Source of the DNA: Spirochaetales bacterium
GTDB taxonomy: Bacteria; Spirochaetota; Spirochaetia; Sphaerochaetales; Sphaerochaetaceae
Reading direction: 5' to 3'
DNA: 6,109 bases
Assembly (NCBI GenBank): GCA_022784805.1
Contig: JALFYG010000083.1
Location: forward strand, 1 to 6,109
Shown here: positions 1-4,478 of the stretch, piece by piece
Layout: every line of letters starts with the position of its first letter
How positions within the stretch are numbered: position 1 is the stretch's first letter
Made by a program: the position numbers and the translations under genes
Notes under the pieces: generated by a model
What the model saw: the letters and a program-made list of their open reading frames with translations, nothing else
The model's database searches: none
What the model was told of the DNA's origin: nothing

Positions 1-1
1 T

Positions 2-139
2 GTAGAAGCAACCTGCCATCAGACTACCAATCTTGAACCACAGGTCACCTCTTCACACCGTTCAGCTAGGATTGTAGCCTATATTTTATTCCAATTCCAA
101 GAGACCGAGTTTACCACCCGTTTGCAGAAATGGATTTAA
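2..139 (+). CDS. Possible 3' end of an unidentified gene, truncated by the window edge
   Basis: An open frame enters from the left edge and stops at a TAA at 137-139, giving 45 residues that end in ARIVAYILFQF...RLQKWI. The tail looks like a normal amphipathic C-terminal helix, and pyrimidine-rich third positions are compatible with coding. I do not recognise the family. If real, it is the only plus-strand gene here and converges on the ATPase gene, with the 50-bp repeat lying between them. No T-tract terminator follows it before 250. The open length is short enough that chance cannot be excluded. Confidence 0.4.
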   Translation, partial: VEATCHQTTNLEPQVTSSHRSARIVAYILFQFQETEFTTRLQKWI

Positions 140-241
140 AAGAATAAAGATGGAATAGTTCTGATAAAATCTATCTCATTCTTCATTTCATATTGTTATA
201 AGGGATTTGGATTTCAGAACTGTTCTCTACTTTCTAAATTG

Positions 242-299
242 AAAAAAGCTTGATAACTCGCGGAATCTATGGCTTTTATACCACTTTCCGCGAATTATA
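242..299 (-). terminator. Repeat copy 1 plus T-tract as candidate terminator of the ATPase gene
   Basis: Read on the minus strand just after the ATPase stop, the copy 1 hairpin (13-bp stem, one mismatch) is followed by CAAGC and then six T residues (complement of 242-247). A GC-cored hairpin followed by a T-run is the form of a rho-independent terminator. The 20-nt loop and the few bases between stem and T-run make it non-ideal. The second repeat copy has no T-run after it, so termination would be specific to this copy's setting. Confidence 0.5.
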
Positions 300-300
300 A
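251..300. repeat. 50-bp imperfect palindromic repeat, copy 1 (3' side of the ATPase gene)
   Basis: The arms ATAACTCGCGGAA (253-265) and TTCCGCGAATTAT (286-298) form a 13-bp inverted repeat with one mismatch (C257 against A294) around a 20-nt loop. The unit matches 1775-1824 at 43 of 50 positions without gaps and in the same orientation. It ends 2 nt from the stop codon of the ATPase gene, in a region where that gene and a possible plus-strand gene converge. Four of the seven differences are in or next to the loop and outer tail, while the GC-rich arm cores and the CCACTTTCCGCGA segment are conserved. That suggests the structure matters. Confidence 0.88.
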
Positions 301-302
301 CA

Positions 303-1739
303 CTAATCTATTGATTTAAACAAGTCATCCATAGTTATTTCTGATTGAACAATACTGCTGTTTACACCATGTTTGATTCCATAAGTTGATATAAAGGTAA
401 TATTGAGAGACTTACGTGTTTTACTAACTTGTCTAAAAAGAGAAGTCCTTTCTCTTATGTGTTTCTCGTACTCCTTTGTGATGGTGTATTCATTTGATGA
501 GTATTTTATTTCACAGAGGTTAATCACATCATCTTGCCTATCAATAAGCAAATCTATCTGTCCACCGTCCCAATTTATTCCGTTCTCATCAGTAAAAGGT
601 TTCACACTCCATGAGTATACATTGGATAAAATTCCAGATATTCCAAGTTTTCCCTTTATCTCCCTGATATGGTGAAGGCATACTTGTTCAAATGCATATC
701 CTTCCCATGTATGCTTCTGGCCTTCTGGTAGGTTGGACCAATAGTTTTCATCTTGGGTATTGCTGTTCTTAACAAATCTAAGATAGAAAAGAGAGAACAA
801 ATCTGTCAGTTGATAAAGTACTTCTTTTTTCTTCTTTCCAAAAGCAGTATAAGATCTGATGAAGTCACATGATTCCAGGTCCTTTAGAATCTTTGTAATA
901 GATCCTCCATCTTCTCCAAGCTCCGACACTATTTCATCTCTTGATAGTCCCTTGAGTTTTTTTGATATAATCTCCACTACTTTTCGATATTTTACTCCAT
1001 TTTTATATAACGATCTAAATAAGAATTCATATTCAGTTCTTAAAGGAGCATTTTGTGAAAAGAAAAGAATATCGACATTATGACTAATAGTGAAACTAGG
1101 ATCAAGCATATCCAGGTAATATGGGATGCCACCCATCATCATATATATGTCAAGAACCTGACGTCTGTTGATATTAAGTCTCTTTATTGTATTTAGATAT
1201 TGCTCTGTCTCAGAAAGAGTAAAGGGCTTAAGATATATTGATCTTTTGGTTCTGCCATAAAGTCCCCCCTTATCCCCAATGAAATTATCAAGCATCCAGG
1301 ATGTGGATGAGCCACAGACATATAGTTTCAATAGAGACTTTCCCATTGGCCACATGTTCCAAAACAAAGAGAATGCTTGAATGAAATCACTTTTCGGGGT
1401 ATCCATCCAAGGTAACTCGTCCAGGAAAACAGTAACTTTCTCCTTATTTAAAGAAAGAAGGTGTTCTTTCAAAAGATCAAAAGCAGAAAACCAATCCTTC
1501 GGGGGTCTCTTTAATCCCAGAATCTTTGAAAACTCAGTTAATTGAGTCTTTTTTGTCCCCTGATATATTCCTGTGAAATAGAAATCAAACTCATCTTTGA
1601 AGGTACATCGAATAAGGTAAGTCTTTCCAACTCTTCTCCTTCCGTAGAGTGCTACCAGTTCTGATTTGTCTGAATCGTAGTATTGTTGCAATAGTCTCTT
1701 TTCGTAGTATCTTCCAATGATTTTTTCATTCCATTCCAT
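303..1739 (-). CDS. Archaeal-type P-loop ATPase with C-terminal PD-(D/E)XK nuclease-like domain (ATPase_2/DUF234 type)
   Basis: A complete 478-residue protein of the large family of archaeal-type STAND/MNS-like ATPases that is scattered in multiple copies through many archaea and anaerobic bacteria. Visible in order: Walker A GRRRVGKT (33-40), Walker B VTVFLDELPW (102-111, D107/E108), a sensor-1-like CGSS (142-145), the family signature GRT...PFTLSE (162-177), GGIPYYL (203-209), a winged-helix-like region (about 250-325), and a C-terminal domain with WEGYAFE (345-351), QIDLLID (D396) and CEIKY (E410, K412). D396-E410-x-K412 matches a PD-(D/E)XK nuclease core, so nuclease activity is predicted but unproven. 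There is no signal peptide or membrane segment, so it should be cytoplasmic. The ATG lacks a Shine-Dalgarno site but sits 6 nt after a -10-like hexamer. The gene is intact and framed by two hairpin repeats. Its biological role is unknown; defence, nucleic-acid processing and selfish mobility are all possible. Confidence 0.93.
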   Translation of the reverse strand: MEWNEKIIGRYYEKRLLQQYYDSDKSELVALYGRRRVGKTYLIRCTFKDEFDFYFTGIYQGTKKTQLTEFSKILGLKRPPKDWFSAFDLLKEHLLSLNKEKVTVFLDELPWMDTPKSDFIQAFSLFWNMWPMGKSLLKLYVCGSSTSWMLDNFIGDKGGLYGRTKRSIYLKPFTLSETEQYLNTIKRLNINRRQVLDIYMMMGGIPYYLDMLDPSFTISHNVDILFFSQNAPLRTEYEFLFRSLYKNGVKYRKVVEIISKKLKGLSRDEIVSELGEDGGSITKILKDLESCDFIRSYTAFGKKKKEVLYQLTDLFSLFYLRFVKNSNTQDENYWSNLPEGQKHTWEGYAFEQVCLHHIREIKGKLGISGILSNVYSWSVKPFTDENGINWDGGQIDLLIDRQDDVINLCEIKYSSNEYTITKEYEKHIRERTSLFRQVSKTRKSLNITFISTYGIKHGVNSSIVQSEITMDDLFKSID

Positions 1740-1745
1740 GAATTG

Positions 1746-1774
1746 AGTTTAATTCATTTTGTGTGTAATCGCAA
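1746..1774 (-). promoter_or_regulatory. Candidate promoter of the ATPase gene (leaderless arrangement)
   Basis: On the minus strand TTGCGA (1774-1769) and TAAACT (1751-1746) are separated by exactly 17 nt; each matches the sigma-70-type consensus at 4 of 6 positions. The -10 is followed by only 6 nt before the ATG, which would place the transcription start at or next to the start codon. The -35 directly abuts repeat copy 2. The absence of any Shine-Dalgarno-like purine run before the ATG agrees with a leaderless transcript. Confidence 0.45.
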
Positions 1775-1824
1775 TGATAACTCGCGAAATCTATGTTTTT
1801 TATGCCACTTTCCGCGAGTTATCT
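1775..1824. repeat. 50-bp palindromic repeat, copy 2 (5' side of the ATPase gene)
   Basis: GATAACTCGCG (1776-1786) pairs perfectly with CGCGAGTTATC (1813-1823), and AAA (1787-1789) can pair with TTT (1809-1811) around a bulged C1812. The stem is 14 bp with one bulge. It is the same unit and orientation as 251-300. Here the outer arms are fully complementary, whereas copy 1 keeps the inner GGAA/TTCC pairing. It lies between the acetyltransferase stop and the ATPase promoter. No T-tract follows on the minus strand, so it is not an obvious terminator. Confidence 0.88.
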
Positions 1825-1912
1825 GATTAAAATGACTTTCAATAAAGCTATTTGATAGGAAAAGATCATAGAATTTGATGCAATTGGACAATCTTTTTCC
1901 AAGAGATGACAC

Positions 1913-2434
1913 TCACAGAGTATTTTCAGCAATGAATCTAATATGGAGCATATCAACTCCTCTATAATGCTTGGTAAAAGTATCCCTGGGAATCATTCCG
2001 TTTCTTACTGCAACACGCATGGAAGCGGTATTTGTAGCCCTGATTATTGAGCATACTTCTTTCTCTTTTAGTGTTTCAAAAGCATATTTCTTCACGCCTC
2101 TCGCTGCTTCTGAGGCATATCCTTTTCCCCAATTCTTATGGGAAAATAGATATCCTATCTCCAGAACCATTTCATCTTTCCATGGTTGGTATGTGAGTCC
2201 ACACTGACCGAGAAATTGAGAGGTTACTTTATCCTCAACAGCCCAGAGACCAAGGCCATACTCATTGTATCTTTTGAATTGATTCTCCAGCCATGCCCTG
2301 GCTTCCTCATCGGTGAATGCCCCTTCGTAGGCATACATGGCAAGAGGATCCTGTAGTGTCTCTTTTAGGTGATCAAGGTCGCTTTCTTCGAGCTCTCTTA
2401 GTCTCAGTCTTTCTGTTTCAAGGATATACTTCAT
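1913..2434 (-). CDS. GNAT-family N-acetyltransferase, RimJ/RimL type
   Basis: 173 residues, the usual size of an Acetyltransf_3-type GNAT enzyme, which moves an acetyl group from acetyl-CoA to an amine such as a protein N-terminus or small molecule. The N-terminus carries the family hallmark LETERLRLRELEESD (5-19). The central LGQCGLTY strand is followed by EIGYLF and motif A NWGKGYASEA (101-110), which binds the CoA pyrophosphate. The later NTASMRVAVRNGM segment is the usual motif B helix. The protein is cytoplasmic. The substrate cannot be read from sequence. The start is fixed by the family N-terminus, although the ATG has no Shine-Dalgarno site. It follows the second trkA gene by 40 nt with no terminator between them, so read-through is possible, but a functional link to K+ transport is not evident. 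Confidence 0.9.
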   Translation of the reverse strand: MKYILETERLRLRELEESDLDHLKETLQDPLAMYAYEGAFTDEEARAWLENQFKRYNEYGLGLWAVEDKVTSQFLGQCGLTYQPWKDEMVLEIGYLFSHKNWGKGYASEAARGVKKYAFETLKEKEVCSIIRATNTASMRVAVRNGMIPRDTFTKHYRGVDMLHIRFIAENTL

Positions 2435-2440
2435 GGAATG

Positions 2441-2449
2441 AGTCTAACA
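2441..2449 (-). promoter_or_regulatory. Candidate extended -10 promoter of the acetyltransferase gene
   Basis: The minus strand reads TGT-TAGACT, an extended -10 form (TGn plus a hexamer matching TATAAT at 4 of 6). Six nucleotides separate it from the ATG, which would make the mRNA leaderless or nearly so. No convincing -35 is seen. The arrangement TAnACTC-...-TTC-ATG is strikingly like the one before the ATPase gene. Confidence 0.3.
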
Positions 2450-2474
2450 TTATTTTCTTTCTAAGAATATTGCC

Positions 2475-3149
2475 TTAAATACTTGCTGAAGAGGCTAGGC
2501 TATCTAATATATCTTTGTCTGAAGAAAGAACAAGAAGCACATCATTTTCCAGTACTGTAGTATTGCCTCGAGGAATAAGGTTTTTGTCACCGCGAAGGAT
2601 ACAGCAAATTATGATCTCTTTTGGTAGATTAAGTTCCCAAAGCTTTTTGTTGATCAAGCTTGATCCTTTATGAATGACGATTTCATTGAGAATAAGTCCC
2701 TCTGGGATATGGGAAGAGATATTTTCCTTCAGAGATTCCTCTTCCATTATTGAAGAGAGCATATTGAGTGGTGAAATAACCCTATCTACACCCATTTTAT
2801 AGAAGAAAGATGACTTGTTGCCGTCTTCAAGAAGAGCAATTGTCTTCTTCACCCCATAGAATTTCTTTCCTATCTCTGCAATTGTCAGATTCTTCTCATC
2901 GCTCTCCGTTGCAGAGATAAGGATATCTGCCTTATCTATGGAGGCATCCTCAAGGGTGCTTCTCATGATGCCGTCACCATTAATTACATTCATGCCCTTG
3001 ATTTCAGCAAGCCTTTCAGCATCGTTTATATCATCGCTGACTACAGTGACACTACAACCCTTCTTTAATAGATTGGATGCAATGGCTCTTTCAATTATGT
3101 AGGAGCCTACTATTATTACTCTCTTACTTGAAAACAAATTGTCACTCAT
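2475..3149 (-). CDS. trkA: TrkA/RCK potassium-uptake regulatory protein with N and C domains, degenerate nucleotide motif
   Basis: 224 residues with a Rossmann-like TrkA_N/RCK_N domain (about 10-145) and a TrkA_C/RCK_C domain (about 148-222), the one-N-one-C layout of KtrA-type proteins. Such proteins form cytoplasmic rings that gate TrkH/KtrB K+ channels in response to nucleotides, or through ligands bound by the C domain. The Rossmann fingerprint is eroded: VGSYIIERAIA has G15 but Y17 and E20 where GxGxxG expects glycine, so classical NAD(H)/ATP binding may be weakened or lost. Acidic D39/D40 remain at the end of strand 2. The gene overlaps the preceding trkA gene by 8 nt and has its own GGAGG five nt before the ATG, so translation is probably coupled. 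The two products likely assemble together. Confidence 0.88.
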   Translation of the reverse strand: MSDNLFSSKRVIIVGSYIIERAIASNLLKKGCSVTVVSDDINDAERLAEIKGMNVINGDGIMRSTLEDASIDKADILISATESDEKNLTIAEIGKKFYGVKKTIALLEDGNKSSFFYKMGVDRVISPLNMLSSIMEEESLKENISSHIPEGLILNEIVIHKGSSLINKKLWELNLPKEIIICCILRGDKNLIPRGNTTVLENDVLLVLSSDKDILDSLASSASI

Positions 3150-3579
3150 CTTTTCCTCCGATATATTCGTTGATCTCCTGGATAGAGAGGGAAGGGGGAC
3201 AGATAATCTTTATTCCTAAGTCTTCAAGAAGCTTGGACTTCTCTTGGTCTCTTATTCTGGCAACTACGTTTTTGACGTCATATAAAACCTTTGCTATTTG
3301 GGCTGAAGCAATGTTTACTTCATCGCTGTCCGTTGCGACGATAAATAAGCCTATATCCTTGATCCCAGCTTCTTCCAGTCTTTCCAAGTTTGTGGCGTTT
3401 GATATATGTGTTTCACCACCATAATAGCGAGGAAGTTTTTGAAAGGCATTTCTGTTGATATCCAGGACAACCACATTCCATTGATTAATGGAAAGCTCTG
3501 AAGCAACTCTTACACCCAAGTTGCTGCATCCAACGACCATGGCTGTCTTTTTCTCCATTTTGTTCTTTTTGAAAATCAT
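3142..3579 (-). CDS. trkA: TrkA-N (RCK N-domain-only) potassium-uptake regulatory protein
   Basis: 145 residues comprising one TrkA_N/RCK_N Rossmann domain: strand 1 and glycine loop VVGCSNLG (G17, G22), VVLD (D40) at the end of strand 2, and IVATDSDEVNIASAQIAK, the usual conserved RCK segment. No RCK_C domain follows. Together with the next gene it gives N | N-C, resembling a split TrkA that lacks its first C domain. I chose the ATG at 3577-3579 because AAAGGAG lies 7 nt upstream. The frame stays open to an ATG at 3642, but that one falls inside a terminator hairpin and would add a non-conserved stretch. Cytoplasmic, predicted to bind a nucleotide and to gate a Trk/Ktr K+ channel encoded elsewhere. 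Confidence 0.87.
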   Translation of the reverse strand: MIFKKNKMEKKTAMVVGCSNLGVRVASELSINQWNVVVLDINRNAFQKLPRYYGGETHISNATNLERLEEAGIKDIGLFIVATDSDEVNIASAQIAKVLYDVKNVVARIRDQEKSKLLEDLGIKIICPPSLSIQEINEYIGGKDE

Positions 3580-3586
3580 CAGATAT

Positions 3587-3593
3587 CTCCTTT
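3587..3593 (-). promoter_or_regulatory. Ribosome binding site that fixes the first trkA start
   Basis: The minus strand reads AAAGGAG, then the 7-nt spacer ATATCTG, then ATG. It is one of the two best Shine-Dalgarno sites in the window and decides for the start at 3579 over the upstream in-frame ATG at 3642. Confidence 0.85.
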
Positions 3594-3604
3594 CAGAAGC
3601 CAGT

Positions 3605-3610
3605 TTTATA
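3605..3610 (-). promoter_or_regulatory. Candidate -10 box for the trkA pair, downstream of the terminator
   Basis: TATAAA (5 of 6 to TATAAT) lies between the terminator T-tract and the first trkA ribosome binding site, giving a leader of roughly 20 nt. The -35 is poor: TTTTGT at 17-nt spacing lies inside the T-tract of the terminator. A promoter is needed somewhere after the terminator if the trkA genes are to be expressed independently. This one is weak and possibly activator-dependent. Confidence 0.3.
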
Positions 3611-3624
3611 GATTCTTGATGAGG

Positions 3625-3659
3625 AAAACAAAAATCCTCCATACCTATAGTTGGAGGAT
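3625..3659 (-). terminator. Rho-independent terminator between the response regulator and trkA genes
   Basis: On the minus strand ATCCTCCA (3659-3652) and TGGAGGAT (3641-3634) form a perfect 8-bp stem with a 10-nt loop, followed by TTTTTGTTTT. It lies about 120 nt after the response regulator stop. It would end the kinase-regulator transcript or act as a regulated attenuator for the trkA genes. Confidence 0.85.
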
Positions 3660-3664
3660 AATTT

Positions 3665-3683
3665 CACACATATAAAATGTGTG
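3665..3683. promoter_or_regulatory. Palindrome CACACAT-N5-ATGTGTG, possible operator
   Basis: A perfect 7-bp inverted repeat (3665-3671 and 3677-3683) with the AT-rich spacer ATAAA, placed just upstream of the terminator. A weak promoter candidate overlaps it: minus-strand TTGAAT at 3695-3690, with TATATG at 3674-3669 but only a 15-nt spacer. It could be a protein-binding site or a small RNA hairpin. No regulator is assigned. Confidence 0.4.
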
Positions 3684-3733
3684 TAGAAAATTCAAAGGGA
3701 GGTGTTAGTTTTCCATAAGTTTTTTTCTATCCT

Positions 3734-3771
3734 TGTGAGAAAACTGTGGGAAAAGAAAGTGTGTGTGAAAA
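3734..3771 (-). promoter_or_regulatory. Three TTTTCnCACA direct repeats, candidate response-regulator binding sites
   Basis: On the minus strand TTTTCACACA (3771-3762), TTTTCCCACA (3754-3745) and TTTTCTCACA (3743-3734) recur immediately after the response regulator stop. The last two are spaced 11 bp start to start, about one helical turn, which is the geometry OmpR/PhoB-family regulators use for tandem binding. A relaxed fourth copy, TTTTCTACACA, lies at 3690-3680. The adjacent gene encodes an OmpR-family regulator, so autoregulation or control of the trkA genes is plausible. It remains inference. Confidence 0.45.
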
Positions 3772-3778
3772 CTCTGTA

Positions 3779-4477
3779 TCAGAGCTCTTTCAGTCTATAT
3801 CCAACACCGATTTCCGTTTCAATGTACTGAGGCTTTGCTGGGTTTTCTTCGATTTTTCTTCTTGTTGAAGCCATTACAGATCTCAAGACTTGCGTGTCTT
3901 CTCCATATCCTTCCCCCCAAATGGTCTTGAGTATTGTCCTATAAGTCAAAACCTTACCTGGATTCTTTATAAACAGTAACAATAGTTGGTATTCCAGGGG
4001 AGTGAGATGTATCTCCTCATCCTTCTTCCACACCATATGAGCGCCGTTATCTATCTTCAAGTCACCATACTCATATATAGAGTGATCATCTCCCTTCTCA
4101 GGAAGAGTATTCATTCTCTTATAGTGCCTCAAGGCAACTCTTATTCTCGCCATAAGCTCCGTGGCGGAGAAGGGCTTTGTAAGGTAGTCGTCAGCCCCTT
4201 CATCGAGAGCTGTCACCTTTTCTTTGTCTTGGTCCCTGGCAGACACTATGATGATTGGAACTTCGCTTTTCTCCCTTACTTTCTTAAGTACATCCATTCC
4301 ATCAATATCTGGTAGGCCCAGATCCAAGAGAATGAGATCAGGGCTTCTCATTATCATCTGGGATATTCCATCCTTGCCGTTAAGGGCGCTTATAACTTCA
4401 AAGCCTGCGTTTTCTAAAGCGTATGCCATAAAGTTCTGTATCTGCTGGTCGTCTTCAATGACTAATATTCTTTCCAT
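3779..4477 (-). CDS. kdpE: OmpR/PhoB-family response regulator, KdpE-like
   Basis: 232 residues: a receiver domain (about 1-120) and a winged-helix DNA-binding domain (about 130-230). Receiver residues are complete: acidic D9/D10, phospho-acceptor D52 in LILLDLGLPD, switch S79 in IIIVSAR, and K101 in LTKPF. The winged helix shows HLTPLEYQLLLLF and the recognition and wing end ETEIGVGYRL, as in KdpE. The start is placed at the ATG 4475-4477 because it gives the canonical MERILVIEDD N-terminus and follows a GGGGGA Shine-Dalgarno run. The longer frame reaching back to 4567 lies inside the kinase gene. The ATG is 1 nt after the kinase stop, so translation is very probably coupled. It is expected to be phosphorylated by that kinase and to regulate K+ uptake genes; the trkA pair is next downstream. 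Confidence 0.92.
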   Translation of the reverse strand: MERILVIEDDQQIQNFMAYALENAGFEVISALNGKDGISQMIMRSPDLILLDLGLPDIDGMDVLKKVREKSEVPIIIVSARDQDKEKVTALDEGADDYLTKPFSATELMARIRVALRHYKRMNTLPEKGDDHSIYEYGDLKIDNGAHMVWKKDEEIHLTPLEYQLLLLFIKNPGKVLTYRTILKTIWGEGYGEDTQVLRSVMASTRRKIEENPAKPQYIETEIGVGYRLKEL

Positions 4478-4478
4478 C

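Noticed and set aside
2..139. Calling the left-edge frame a transposase tail linked to the repeat cassette
   Set aside because: The 45 residues match no transposase C-terminus I can recognise, and the frame ends 111 bp outside the repeat.
216..226. Palindrome AGAAC-T-GTTCT and a related inverted pair AGTTCTGA (157-164) / TCAGAACT (214-221)
   Set aside because: Perfect but short, in an intergenic stretch at the 3' ends of both flanking genes, and the 1-nt gap does not fit the GAAC-N4-GTTC SOS box. Likely chance or a minor hairpin.
251..1824. CRISPR array or a simple insertion sequence
   Set aside because: There are only two repeat copies about 1.5 kb apart with a gene between them, no spacers, no transposase gene, no inverted orientation of the ends and no visible target duplication.
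1863..1912. Terminator after the acetyltransferase gene (TTGGA...TCCAA)
   Set aside because: Only a 5-bp stem with a 9-nt loop and no T-tract after it.
3580..3642. Longer first trkA protein starting at the ATG at 3640-3642
   Set aside because: That ATG lies in the stem of the terminator hairpin and has no proper ribosome site, and the added 21 residues do not resemble an RCK N-terminus. AAAGGAG is placed for the ATG at 3579.
3580..3778. ydaO-type c-di-AMP riboswitch upstream of the trkA genes
   Set aside because: Considered because such switches control K+ uptake genes, but the conserved G-rich motifs of that class are not seen and the region is AT-rich and CA-repetitive.
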